From Gordonia jacobaea (GTDB lineage: Bacteria > Actinomycetota > Actinomycetes > Mycobacteriales > Mycobacteriaceae): DNA of 64,000 nt. The first letter of the stretch is position 1. Every line of letters starts with the position of its first letter. Location of the stretch: assembly GCF_001186365.1 (NCBI RefSeq), contig NZ_LDTZ01000018.1, positions 248,001 through 312,000 of the forward strand. Reading direction: 5' to 3'. The translations under genes were made by a program, and so were the position numbers. This document shows, one piece after another, positions 1 through 7,264 of this stretch. Under the pieces are notes generated by a model. That model ran no database searches. It was not told where the DNA came from and saw only the letters and a program-made list of their open reading frames with translations.

Positions 1-272
1 GCGCACCCCGCTGGCTCGGGGTCACGCTCTACATACTGCTCGGGTGGGTCATCATCGCCGTCGCCCCGACTCTGGTCTCACACGTCGGTTGGCTCGTACT
101 GATCCTGCTCGCAGTGGGCGGCGTCTTCTACAGCGTCGGTGGAGTGCTCTACGCAGTGCGCTGGCCCAATCCCTGGCCGACGACGTTCGGCCACCACGAG
201 GTGTTCCACGTCTGCACAGCCATCGCGGCGCTACTGCACTACATCGCGGTCTGGCTGGTCGTCGCAGCCTGA
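1..272 (+). CDS. Hemolysin III family membrane protein, C-terminal fragment
   Basis: Only the last 89 codons are in the window, read in frame from base 3 and ending at the TGA 270-272; the start lies upstream. The fragment has three hydrophobic stretches (around [34 protein letters not shown] and [17 protein letters not shown]). It ends with a histidine-rich motif, HHEVFH followed by LLHY, which is the C-terminal metal-site signature of the hemolysin III / AdipoR (YqfA) superfamily. These are seven-helix inner-membrane proteins whose substrate in bacteria is unclear. In M. tuberculosis the homologue Rv1085c sits next to the DUF255 gene; here about 12.5 kb separates them (recalled synteny). 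The family call rests on the final two helices only. Confidence 0.8.
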   Translation, partial: APRWLGVTLYILLGWVIIAVAPTLVSHVGWLVLILLAVGGVFYSVGGVLYAVRWPNPWPTTFGHHEVFHVCTAIAALLHYIAVWLVVAA

Positions 273-312
273 GCGCACCTCACCTCCGAGTCGCCGCCTG
301 CCGAAGGCCGAC

Positions 313-1350
313 TCAGAGCCCCTGCGATCGCAGGTACTCGGCAAGCGCCGTGATGGTCTGCGGATTGCGCGGACCCTCGACGAGCGCCGCATACGGGAAC
401 GAGATGTAGCGGCGCTCTCGCACTGCGGTCGTCTGCGCCATCAACGGTTGCGACTCGAGTTGCTTGATCTTGGCCTCGACTGTGTTCTGCGGCCCTGCAC
501 CGTAATCGACGATGACGATGACCTGCGGATCGCGCTGCGCCGCTGCCTCCCACGATGCCGACGTCCAGGAGTCATCGATATCGCCGAAGATGTTGCGTCC
601 GCCGGCTTCGGCGATGATCTGATCCGGTGCGGCGTTCCGACCCGAGGTGAACGGCGTCGGATCGGCGCTGTCGAAGAGGAAGACCCGCGCCGCTGCGGAG
701 GCGGCAGGCGCCCCGGCACGCGCTGCCTCGACCTGCGCGCGATACTCGGCGGTCAGCGTCTCGGCCCGACCACTCACGCCGAAGATCTGCCCGAGATTCG
801 ACAGATCCGCGTACAACGCGTCGAGGGGTCGCACGACGCCGCGCTTGGTGGTCCCGGCCTGGCGACAGGCTTCGGTCAGCTGGTACGGCACGGCACCGGT
901 CGAACGCACCCAGTCGGGGGTGACTCCGGTCGATTCCTTGAACCCGTAGTTCCAACCGGCAAAGACGAAGTCGGGCCGCGCGGCGGCGATGATCTCCCGC
1001 GAGAACGCCGTGCCCAATGATGGTGTCTTCTCGAAATCCGCTCGCCACGGCGATGATTCGATATCGCGCTCTTTGCCCTCGTACGTGGTGTAGCCGGCCA
1101 TCCGGTCGCCCAACCCGAGCGCGAACATCAGCTCGGTGATCCCGGTGTCGTTGCTCACCGCACGATCGGGCACACCGCTCACCGACAGCGGCGCACCACA
1201 ATTGGTGACCGTGACCTGTTCCCCTGCTGACTTGGGAGTCGACGACTCGACGTCGGCGCCGCAACCGGAGACCACTGTCATCGCGGCAAGCGCAGACACG
1301 ACGAGTGCGCGCGGTCTGCGAAGTGCTGTCCTGGTCATAGGTGCTGTCAT
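313..1350 (-). CDS. btuF: Substrate-binding lipoprotein of a B12-type ABC importer (BtuF-like)
   Basis: Encodes 345 residues. The N-terminus is basic (MTRTALRRPRAL), followed by a hydrophobic stretch and the lipobox VSGC, so it should be an exported lipoprotein anchored at Cys. The rest is a periplasmic-binding-protein fold of the FecB/BtuF class (for example RAVSNDTGITELMFALGLGDR, then ARPDFVFAGW). Its ATG (1348-1350) overlaps the stop of the ATPase gene by 4 nt, placing it third in a permease-ATPase-binding-protein operon. The sequence alone would suit an iron-siderophore binder equally well. Cobalamin or another corrinoid is inferred from the riboswitch at the head of the operon. A start 12 nt further in (ATG 1336-1338) is possible but the coupled start is preferred. 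Confidence 0.85.
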   Translation of the reverse strand: MTAPMTRTALRRPRALVVSALAAMTVVSGCGADVESSTPKSAGEQVTVTNCGAPLSVSGVPDRAVSNDTGITELMFALGLGDRMAGYTTYEGKERDIESSPWRADFEKTPSLGTAFSREIIAAARPDFVFAGWNYGFKESTGVTPDWVRSTGAVPYQLTEACRQAGTTKRGVVRPLDALYADLSNLGQIFGVSGRAETLTAEYRAQVEAARAGAPAASAAARVFLFDSADPTPFTSGRNAAPDQIIAEAGGRNIFGDIDDSWTSASWEAAAQRDPQVIVIVDYGAGPQNTVEAKIKQLESQPLMAQTTAVRERRYISFPYAALVEGPRNPQTITALAEYLRSQGL

Positions 1351-2147
1351 GAGTGCTCTTCCTCGGAGATGGCTTGTGGGACTTGGTCGTCGAAGATTAT
1401 CTGCGGAACGCCTGTGCGGGGGTGGGTGACGACGTACGCACCAACGCCGTACCACTCGGCGATGTTCGCCGCGGTGAGTAGTTCGTCGGGTGGCCCGATG
1501 CACGCGATCGTCCCGTCGAGCACAACGGCGAGGGTGGTGCAGTACTGTGCGGCCATGTTGAGGTCGTGCAGCGCCGCGACGACGGTGACCCCGCGTCCGC
1601 GCGCCGCACCGAGGATGTCGAACTGATGGCGAATGTCGAGGTGATTGGTCGGCTCGTCGAGGATCAGCACGTTGGGCTCCTGCGCGAATGCGCGCGCAAT
1701 GAGTACGCGTTGCGCCTCTCCGCCGGAGAGCGTGGTGAACACACGGTCGGCGAACATCTCGACGCCTGCTGTCGCCATGGCCGCCGCGCACACCTCACGA
1801 TCGCGGGCACGGGCCGCCGCACCCAGTTCGCGGTGCGGTAGCCGTCCCGTCGCGACAACCTCTGCCGCGGTGAAATCGAAGTCGAGCGAGGCTGATTGGG
1901 TGAGCGCGGCGACTCGTCGGGCATTCTCCCGCATACTCACCGCACGCACGTCGTGGCCGTCGATTCGTACGCCGCCGCTCGACGGTGCCAGCGCGCGGTA
2001 CACGCATCGAAGCAGGGTCGACTTCCCGCTGCCGTTGGGGCCGATCACCCCGAGGAACTCTCCGGAGTCGACCATCAACGATGCGTCGCGGATGATGCTG
2101 GTGCCATCGATCTCGACCGTGACTCCGTCGTACTCGACAGCACTCAT
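1347..2147 (-). CDS. btuD: ABC importer ATPase, FecE/BtuD class
   Basis: 266-residue ATP-binding subunit that powers the importer made with the flanking permease and lipoprotein. Visible motifs in order: Walker A GPNGSGKST near residue 37, Q-loop LTQ, signature LSGGE near residue 141, Walker B VLILDEPTNHLD, and the H-loop histidine in AALHD. The stop overlaps the downstream ATG by 4 nt and its own ATG (2145-2147) overlaps the permease stop by 4 nt, so the three subunits are translationally coupled. The length is normal for the FecE/BtuD/HmuV class. Substrate assignment depends on the upstream cobalamin riboswitch, not on the ATPase itself. Confidence 0.9.
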   Translation of the reverse strand: MSAVEYDGVTVEIDGTSIIRDASLMVDSGEFLGVIGPNGSGKSTLLRCVYRALAPSSGGVRIDGHDVRAVSMRENARRVAALTQSASLDFDFTAAEVVATGRLPHRELGAAARARDREVCAAAMATAGVEMFADRVFTTLSGGEAQRVLIARAFAQEPNVLILDEPTNHLDIRHQFDILGAARGRGVTVVAALHDLNMAAQYCTTLAVVLDGTIACIGPPDELLTAANIAEWYGVGAYVVTHPRTGVPQIIFDDQVPQAISEEEHS

Positions 2148-3205
2148 GAGTCGATCCGGGTACGTCGACGTTGCATCAGCCCGAGGAACACCGGCACACC
2201 CACGGCCGCCGTGATCGCACCGAGCGGAATCTCCTGCGGCGGAACGACAATGCGCGCCATCAGATCGGCGACGACAAGGAACAGCGCCCCGAGCACCGGC
2301 GCGACGAGAATGATCTTACGGTGATCCGCACCGACCACCATGCGGGTCACGTGCGGCACGATGAGACCGACGAATCCGATTGCGCCGCAGACAGAGACGA
2401 TGAACCCGGTCATCAGCGCGGCGATGACGAAAAGCTCGAGCCGAAACCGCGACGCGCGTATGCCGAGCGACGCGGCGACCTCGTCGCCCATCGCCAGCGC
2501 ATTGAGTTGTCGTGCTCTCGCCGCGACAACACCAATCCCGATGACCACTACCACCGCGACCAACACGACCGAATGCCATGTTGCCGCGGCAAGACTCCCG
2601 AGCAGCCAAAACATGACACTCCGCGCAGCATCACCCACCGGGCGCAAGAAGATGAGCACGGTGGTCAGAGCCGAAAATCCATATCCGAGAGCGGTTCCCG
2701 TCAACACGAGCCGCAGCGGTGTGAGACCTCCCCCACGCTGGGCGATTCCGAAGACGAGCAACGTCGCCAGCAGTGCGCCGAGGAATGCCGCGGTCGGCAA
2801 CGCATAGAGACCGAGTCCCGAGAAAACACCGAACAGCACTACCGCGGTGGCTCCGACCGACGCACCCGACGAGATCCCCAGCACGTAGGGATCCGCCAGC
2901 GGATTGCGCACCATCGCCTGCACGATCACGCCGACGACCGCCAAGCCTGCCCCCACGAGCGCCCCCGTCAATACCCGTGGCACACGCGAGTCGACGACGA
3001 TCCAGTACGACGCGGCGTCGACCAACGAGACCGATCCCCCGGTGATCGCCGCCCACACCATCCGCAGCGACACAGACCAGCCGATCCCCACGGTTCCGTA
3101 TGCGACGCCGCACGCTGCTGCCACGACGAGCGCCACACCGCAGCCGATGGCCACGGACACGGGTCGCGTCCAGGTTGCCCGCGGGTTCGCACTGCGCGTC
3201 GACAT
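2144..3205 (-). CDS. btuC: FecCD/BtuC-type ABC permease
   Basis: 353-residue polytopic membrane protein, first gene of the minus-strand importer operon. It has roughly ten hydrophobic segments and the BtuC/FecCD hallmarks RVLTGALVGAGLAVVG, NPLADPYVLGISSGAS and GLIVPHVTR. Such permeases form homodimers that pass B12 or ferric siderophores across the cytoplasmic membrane. The start ATG (3203-3205) is preceded by AGGAGGG at a good distance. About 130 bases separate this start from the cobalamin riboswitch aptamer, and no other gene lies between, so the riboswitch controls this gene first. The stop overlaps the ATPase start by 4 nt. Confidence 0.92.
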   Translation of the reverse strand: MSTRSANPRATWTRPVSVAIGCGVALVVAAACGVAYGTVGIGWSVSLRMVWAAITGGSVSLVDAASYWIVVDSRVPRVLTGALVGAGLAVVGVIVQAMVRNPLADPYVLGISSGASVGATAVVLFGVFSGLGLYALPTAAFLGALLATLLVFGIAQRGGGLTPLRLVLTGTALGYGFSALTTVLIFLRPVGDAARSVMFWLLGSLAAATWHSVVLVAVVVVIGIGVVAARARQLNALAMGDEVAASLGIRASRFRLELFVIAALMTGFIVSVCGAIGFVGLIVPHVTRMVVGADHRKIILVAPVLGALFLVVADLMARIVVPPQEIPLGAITAAVGVPVFLGLMQRRRTRIDS

Positions 3206-3312
3206 GGCCCGCCCTCCTGATCAGCCCGGAGCGGGTACAGCAGATGTCGCCACGCGCGGTCGACGACGACCGCTGCGAGTTCAACACCGACCATGTCCCG
3301 CGAAGTCGATGG

Positions 3313-3333
3313 GACCGCCTGAGCCAGGCGGTC
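3313..3333 (-). promoter_or_regulatory. Hairpin directly after the cobalamin aptamer, possible expression platform
   Basis: An uninterrupted 8-bp stem (GACCGCCT with AGGCGGTC, 5-nt loop) lies 1 nt beyond the aptamer on the transcribed strand. It is not followed by a U-tract, so it is not a standard intrinsic terminator. It could be the platform hairpin that pairs with the aptamer in the ligand-bound state. The role is inference from position. Confidence 0.45.
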
Positions 3334-3334
3334 A

Positions 3335-3517
3335 CGTCGGCAGGTCTTCGGACTTCGGACACGGCACGTGATGTGCCACCTATCGACGATCGCTTCCCGG
3401 GCCGCTGGCCCAGTGCTGTTGAACGCCTTCGTTTCCGTTACCGCTGCGGGGCAGCTCTGGATTCCCACCAGATTCCCTCTTGGCTCCCACCGACAATCTC
3501 GGCTGGAGAACCGACGC
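3335..3517 (-). ncRNA. Cobalamin (adenosylcobalamin-class) riboswitch aptamer
   Basis: Read on the minus strand, the conserved cobalamin-riboswitch blocks appear in order: AAGAGGGAAT, GGTGGGAATCC, GCTGCCCCGC followed by GGTAACGG, then CACTGG and GGGAAGCGA, and finally the very conserved 3' block AGTCCGAAGACCTGCC. The ends pair as P1: GCGTCGG (3511-3517) with CCGACG (3335-3340). This class binds B12 coenzymes and normally turns off downstream expression when the vitamin is abundant. It lies about 130 bases upstream of the permease start, on the same strand. Together with the genes this identifies the operon as corrinoid uptake. Confidence 0.93.
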
Positions 3518-3523
3518 CGCTGA

Positions 3524-3529
3524 AGTCTA
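3524..3529 (-). promoter_or_regulatory. Candidate -10 element for the riboswitch-importer transcript
   Basis: TAGACT on the minus strand fits the actinobacterial TANNNT -10 pattern. It would start transcription about 7 nt downstream, almost exactly at the 5' strand of riboswitch helix P1. No convincing -35 was found. Confidence 0.4.
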
Positions 3530-3645
3530 GCAACGGTCTCAAATCGGGCATATGGCGCATGCGGTTTCACGAACTTCACCATCCCATCACCGCGAGGCCG
3601 ACGGCGGGTTGGACGACGTCCATCCTCTCTTGGTCGGGTGGCGGC

Positions 3646-5298
3646 ATGCCGAACATCTCACCTCGACCGTCACTGGCCGACCTCCGGATCGATCGGGACA
3701 AGACCCTGCACGCCGGCACCACCCGCCGACGCTTTCTCACCTGGGCGGGCGTCGCGGCCGGTATCGCAACCGTCCCCGCACTTTTCACCACCGACGCGGC
3801 GTCGGCTCCCCCGCCACGCCGTGGCAGTGACCTGTTCACGCTCGGTGTGGCATCAGGCGATCCGCTTCCCGACGGCATAGTCCTGTGGACACGGCTGGCC
3901 GCCGATCCGCTCGCCCGCGGCGGAGCGATGGGTCTGCTTCCGGTGCCGGTCGAATGGGAGATCGCCAGCGACGCCAGCATGAGGAACGTCGTCGCGCGCG
4001 GCGTCGAACTGGCGACGCCGGAGAACGGACACAGCGTGCACGCCGACGTGCGCGGTCTACGACCCGCCGCAGACTACTTCTACCGATTCCGCGCGAGCGG
4101 CTCCGTCTCGGCAATCGGGCGCACTCGTACCGCTCCATCGTACGGAAGTCGTCTGAGCGCGTTGACTTTTGCATTCGCCTCGTGCCAATCGTGGGCCGAC
4201 GGCCACTATCCCGCATACGCCGACATGGCGGCACACGCACCGGATGTCGTCTTCCATCTCGGCGACTACATCTACGAAAAGCCCATCCCCGTCGATGGCG
4301 GCCGACGCAGGACCGCGGCAACACCTGCGTCGGCACACCGGGAATGCGCGACGCTCGACGACTACCGCGATCGGTATGCGCTCTACAAACTCGACCCCAA
4401 CCTGCAGGCCGCGCACCGAGTGAGCCCGTTCATCACGATCTTCGACGACCACGAGGTCGACAACAACTGGGCCGCAGGGGTTCCCGAGGACGATCAACCC
4501 ATCCCCGAATTCCTTTCCCGGCGAGCGCAGGCGATGCGCGCGTGGTGGGAGAACACACCGGTGCGTGTCGCGCAGCGACCCCACCCCACACCGACGGCCG
4601 ATCTCTACGATCTGCGTGCCTACCGCAGGTTCAGTTATGGCGATCTCGTCGAGTTCAACGTTCTCGACACCAGGACCTTCCGCAGCGATCAGGCCAACGG
4701 CGACAACGACACCGCGCAGAATGCCGCGACCGCCGACCCCCGACGCACTATCACCGGTGCCGCACAGGAGAAGTGGCTGCTCGACGGGCTGGCCGCGAGC
4801 CGTGCCCGCTGGAACGTCCTCGCGCATCAGACCACCATCGCCGACCTCGCCCGCCGGAAGAACGGTGAGCGCGCGGTCAGCATGGACGGGTGGAGCGGCT
4901 ACGAGGCTTCGCGCGCAAGGGTTCTCGACGGCGCCCGTGATCGCGGTGTGCGCAACCTGGTCTCGATCGTCGGCGATATCCACCGCAATGTGGTCTCCGA
5001 GTTGCGCTCCACGTATTCGCGACCGTCCCCGACCGTCGGCGTCGAACTCGCGGGCACCTCCATTGCATCTGGCGCAGACGGCGAGGACAGCGATGCCAGC
5101 GACAAACAACTCAAGGCCGCCTCACCCCACATCCGCTTCGGCAACGCTCAGCGGGGCTACGTCCTCAACAGATTGTCGTCCGACCGCTGGGAAGCGGACT
5201 ATCGGGTGAGCGATTCGATTGCCGCGCCGAACGATTCGCTGCACCGTCGGGCACAGATCACGATTCCGTCAGGCCGGCCGGACATCGACGTGGTCTGA
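3646..5298 (+). CDS. phoD: Tat-exported PhoD-family alkaline phosphatase/phosphodiesterase
   Basis: 550 residues. A twin-arginine signal (TTRRRFLTWAGVAAG, residues 25-39) followed by a hydrophobic stretch and an Ala-x-Ala-like end at TDAASA predicts export as a folded protein. It is followed by the PhoD N-terminal Ig-like domain (FTLGVASGDPLPDGIVLWTR) and the metallophosphatase core: FAFASCQ, HLGDYIYE, FDDHEVDNNW, LAHQTTIADL and VGDIHRN supply metal and phosphate ligands. PhoD enzymes release phosphate from esters outside the membrane. The ATG at 3646 is chosen because the Tat motif sits about 25 residues in; in-frame starts further upstream run through the riboswitch DNA. The gene is divergent from the B12 operon. 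No Pho box was identified. Confidence 0.88.
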   Translation: MPNISPRPSLADLRIDRDKTLHAGTTRRRFLTWAGVAAGIATVPALFTTDAASAPPPRRGSDLFTLGVASGDPLPDGIVLWTRLAADPLARGGAMGLLPVPVEWEIASDASMRNVVARGVELATPENGHSVHADVRGLRPAADYFYRFRASGSVSAIGRTRTAPSYGSRLSALTFAFASCQSWADGHYPAYADMAAHAPDVVFHLGDYIYEKPIPVDGGRRRTAATPASAHRECATLDDYRDRYALYKLDPNLQAAHRVSPFITIFDDHEVDNNWAAGVPEDDQPIPEFLSRRAQAMRAWWENTPVRVAQRPHPTPTADLYDLRAYRRFSYGDLVEFNVLDTRTFRSDQANGDNDTAQNAATADPRRTITGAAQEKWLLDGLAASRARWNVLAHQTTIADLARRKNGERAVSMDGWSGYEASRARVLDGARDRGVRNLVSIVGDIHRNVVSELRSTYSRPSPTVGVELAGTSIASGADGEDSDASDKQLKAASPHIRFGNAQRGYVLNRLSSDRWEADYRVSDSIAAPNDSLHRRAQITIPSGRPDIDVV

Positions 5299-5307
5299 CC
5301 CGACTGC

Positions 5308-5342
5308 TCTGCTCTGTGCGGAATCGTGCCGCTCTGAGCGGA
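5308..5342 (+). promoter_or_regulatory. Paired dyad operators upstream of the clpP pair (PopR/ClgR-type box)
   Basis: Two copies of an interrupted palindrome with an identical CTG centre: TCTGCT-CTG-TGCGGA (5308-5322) and GCCGCT-CTG-AGCGGA (5328-5342), centres 20 bp apart, about two helical turns. The same paired motif occurs upstream of the regulator at 7198-7234. The layout resembles the TCTGCC-N3-GGCAGA box reported for PopR in Streptomyces (recalled from literature). Regulator binding is inferred. Confidence 0.65.
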
Positions 5343-5383
5343 ACCGACGTGACCGATGTCGGTCCACCACCGACGATCGGTGC

Positions 5384-6001
5384 ATGACCGATGAACAACG
5401 ACCACTGCCACTACGCAAGCGCACCGCGGAAAGCCTCTTCGGGCAACGCATCCTGACACTCGACTCCGCGCTCGACGACGAGATCGGCACGCAACTGTGC
5501 TCGCAACTCGTCATGCTCTCCGACGACGATCCTGTCGCCGACATCGCTCTCTGGATCAACTCGCCCGGCGGGTCGGTGCCCGCGATGCTCGCGATCACCG
5601 ACATCATGCGTCTGATTCCCAACGATGTGATCACCGTCAACCTCGGAATGGCCTACAGTGCAGGACAATTCCTGCTGTGCAACGGCACCCGGGGCAAGCG
5701 GTTCATCACGCCGCATGCCAAAGTCCTGCTGCACCAAGGATCTGCGGGCATCGGCGGCTACGCACCCGACATCGAACTGCAGGCCGACGACCTGCGCCAC
5801 GTCCGCGATACCGTGCTGACGATCATCGCCGAGCAGACCGGACAGACCCGCGAGACGATCTTCGACGATTCGCTGCGCGATCACGTTTTCACCGCCTCCG
5901 AATCGGTCGACTACGGATTCGTCGACCACATCGTCACCGACATCGCACAGATCCGGCCGTTATCACCTGCCGCAACAGGTTTCGAGGTGAGCCGCGCATG
6001 A
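5384..6001 (+). CDS. clpP: ClpP-family serine peptidase, first of a tandem pair
   Basis: 205 residues, the usual ClpP length, with the complete catalytic triad: Ser92 in GMAYSAGQF, His117 in VLLHQ and Asp166 in LRDHVF. The INSPGGS oxyanion/handle motif is at residues 58-64. ClpP subunits assemble into a heptameric proteolytic barrel fed by Clp ATPases. This pair is not accompanied by tig or clpX, so it is likely an accessory set like Streptomyces clpP3 clpP4 rather than the housekeeping clpP1P2. Its stop overlaps the next start by 4 nt. The ATG at 5384 lacks a clear ribosome-binding site. GACGAT six bases upstream could be a -10, giving a leaderless message. A regulator of the PopR/ClgR class lies convergently downstream. 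Confidence 0.92.
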   Translation: MTDEQRPLPLRKRTAESLFGQRILTLDSALDDEIGTQLCSQLVMLSDDDPVADIALWINSPGGSVPAMLAITDIMRLIPNDVITVNLGMAYSAGQFLLCNGTRGKRFITPHAKVLLHQGSAGIGGYAPDIELQADDLRHVRDTVLTIIAEQTGQTRETIFDDSLRDHVFTASESVDYGFVDHIVTDIAQIRPLSPAATGFEVSRA

Positions 6002-6600
6002 GCACGTACACCATTCCCAACGTCATCACCCGCACTCCGCAGGGCGAACGGGTCATGGATGTCTACAGTCGGCTGCTCGACGACCGCATCCTCTACCTCG
6101 GAACCGAGCTCGACGACGGCGTCGCCAATGCGCTCATCGCGCAGATCCTGCACCTCGACTCCGAGAATCCCGACATCCCGATCGAGCTGTACATCAACTC
6201 TCCGGGCGCGTCGGTGACCGCTACCTTCGCGCTCTACGACACCATGCAGTACTGCCACGCGCCGATCGCCACGACCTGTGTCGGACAGGCACTCTCGTCG
6301 ACGGCACTACTGCTGGCCGCCGGCACACCTGGCCAGAGGTCGGTACTCCCCCATGCCAGGGTCCTGCTCCACCAGCCGTCGGGTCAGGGCCGTGGCACGA
6401 TCCCAGATCTGATCCTCGCCGCCGAGGAGATCCTGCGGATCCGTGAGGAAATAGAACAGGCACTGAGTCGGCACACCGGGCGCGACATCGAGACGCTGCG
6501 TCACGACACCGACCGAGACCGTGTGCTGCGGGCCGAGGAGATCGTCGAGTACGGGCTCGCCGATCAGGTCATCGATGCCAGGGCCAGAACGGTTCGGTGA
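5998..6600 (+). CDS. clpP: ClpP-family serine peptidase, second of a tandem pair
   Basis: 200 residues, translationally coupled to the upstream clpP by a 4-nt ATGA overlap. The triad is intact: Ser100 in GQALSST, His125 in VLLHQPSG and Asp174 in TDRDRV. The handle motif reads INSPGAS instead of the usual INSPGGS, placing Ala where a Gly near the oxyanion hole is normal. Activity may therefore depend on the partner subunit, as in mixed ClpP barrels (inference). Clear divergence from the upstream copy (different N-terminus and specificity-loop residues) suggests a two-subunit heteromeric particle rather than a recent duplication. A 21-bp repeat array begins 10 bases after its stop. Confidence 0.92.
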   Translation: MSTYTIPNVITRTPQGERVMDVYSRLLDDRILYLGTELDDGVANALIAQILHLDSENPDIPIELYINSPGASVTATFALYDTMQYCHAPIATTCVGQALSSTALLLAAGTPGQRSVLPHARVLLHQPSGQGRGTIPDLILAAEEILRIREEIEQALSRHTGRDIETLRHDTDRDRVLRAEEIVEYGLADQVIDARARTVR

Positions 6601-6609
6601 TCGTCGGGC

Positions 6610-6775
6610 GCACTCTCGACGCGAGGGGGTGCACTCTCGACGCGAGGGGGTGCACTCTCGACGCGACGGAGCGCCCAGTCGACGGAATTTAGCGCCCAGT
6701 CGGCTGAACGGAGCGCCCAGTCGACCGGATACCGCGCCCGGTCGACGGTATTAACGCCCGGTCGGCCGACGCCGG
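6610..6775. repeat. Array of eight 21-bp intergenic repeats
   Basis: Units start at 6610, 6631, 6652, 6671, 6692, 6713, 6734 and about 6755. The period is 21 bp, with one 19-bp step between the third and fourth. The first three read GCACTCTCGACGCGAGGGGG (the third varies at its end); the rest share the core GCGCCCAGTCGAC or GCGCCCGGTCGGC with variable tails. All units face one way. The array fills the gap between the convergent clpP pair and the regulator gene. A second array of the same family lies at 49191-49328. Short reading frames through it are low-complexity heptad translations and are not called as genes. Confidence 0.85.
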
Positions 6776-7177
6776 TCACGCGGCCAGCGCGACCGGGCCA
6801 CGCATGCGCGAGAGCGGCACGATCGGTTGCGCTGCGGCGGGGATCGAACGCAGCGTGACGGGGCGGGCCGCTGCGCCTGCCCCGCGTGCCGCGCCGACGA
6901 CACTCTCGGCGCGGGAGAGTTCGGCGGCGACCTCGCGGGCGAGATCGAGCAGGCTGAGGTCGACAGCCCCGGCTACTGCCGCAAGCAACTCCGAGGAGGC
7001 GTCCTTGCGGCCACGCTCGATCTCGGACAGATACTGGCTCGAGACGCCCGCTCGGCGCGCGGTCTCGACGAGTCGCTCGCCGCGCTCGTGGCGGTGTCGA
7101 CGCAGCACGCGCCCGGTGACCTCACGCCAGAGCGGTTCCGGTGACGGCTGGGTGTGCGAGTCGTACCTCGATGCCAT
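6776..7177 (-). CDS. PopR/ClgR-like XRE-family regulator with C-terminal Leu-Ala-Ala
   Basis: 133 residues. The Cro/C1-type helix-turn-helix covers residues ~25-75, with the core ETARRAGVSSQYLSEIERGR then KDASSELL. That core matches the ClgR/PopR subgroup, which activates clp protease genes in actinobacteria. The protein ends VALAA. In Streptomyces PopR, two C-terminal alanines make the activator a ClpP substrate, so it accumulates only when ClpP activity falls (recalled literature). Adjacency to two clpP genes and shared operator dyads support that role here. The ATG (7175-7177) has no ribosome-binding site, but TACGCT lies 7 nt upstream, suggesting a leaderless message. ClgR itself, regulating other clp genes, is the alternative. 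Confidence 0.82.
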   Translation of the reverse strand: MASRYDSHTQPSPEPLWREVTGRVLRRHRHERGERLVETARRAGVSSQYLSEIERGRKDASSELLAAVAGAVDLSLLDLAREVAAELSRAESVVGAARGAGAAARPVTLRSIPAAAQPIVPLSRMRGPVALAA

Positions 7178-7184
7178 GCAGTCG

Positions 7185-7190
7185 AGCGTA
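7185..7190 (-). promoter_or_regulatory. Candidate -10 for the PopR-like regulator
   Basis: TACGCT (TANNNT pattern) ends 7 nt before the ATG at 7177 on the minus strand, so the predicted transcription start coincides with the start codon. The dyads at 7198-7234 lie immediately upstream, centred near -28 and -50. Confidence 0.5.
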
Positions 7191-7197
7191 GGTCACC

Positions 7198-7234
7198 TCT
7201 GCTGCGGGCAGCCGTCCCTTCTGCTCTGGGCAGA
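7198..7234 (-). promoter_or_regulatory. Paired dyad operators upstream of the PopR-like regulator
   Basis: TCTGCT-GCG-GGCAGC (7198-7212) and TCTGCT-CTG-GGCAGA (7220-7234), centres 22 bp apart. The second dyad is a near match to the PopR box TCTGCC-N3-GGCAGA recalled from Streptomyces. The pair mirrors that in front of the clpP operon, pointing to autoregulation plus control of clpP. Binding is inferred. Confidence 0.68.
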
Positions 7235-7264
7235 ACGGCAGCAACAGCAGAACGCGAACCGCCC

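Noticed and set aside
139..1020. Long open frame on the plus strand (293 codons)
   Set aside because: It runs antisense through the BtuF-like lipoprotein, is Arg-rich and low in plausible motifs, and has no ribosome-binding site. GC-rich third positions create such frames.
3100..3645. Longer PhoD with a 182-codon extension
   Set aside because: The extension is read through the cobalamin riboswitch in the opposite direction and would bury the Tat signal.
5219..5383. Longer N-terminus for the first ClpP (55 extra codons upstream)
   Set aside because: The extension overlaps the phoD end and the operator dyads and has no ClpP homology; the ATG at 5384 gives normal length.
6610..6775. CRISPR array
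   Set aside because: The 21-bp period leaves no room for 30-40-bp spacers, the variable part is only ~8 bases, and no cas genes are near.
6564..6779. Short repetitive coding frames through the 21-bp array (plus and minus)
   Set aside because: They are low-complexity heptad translations forced by the 21-bp period (a multiple of three), without start signals or conservation evidence.
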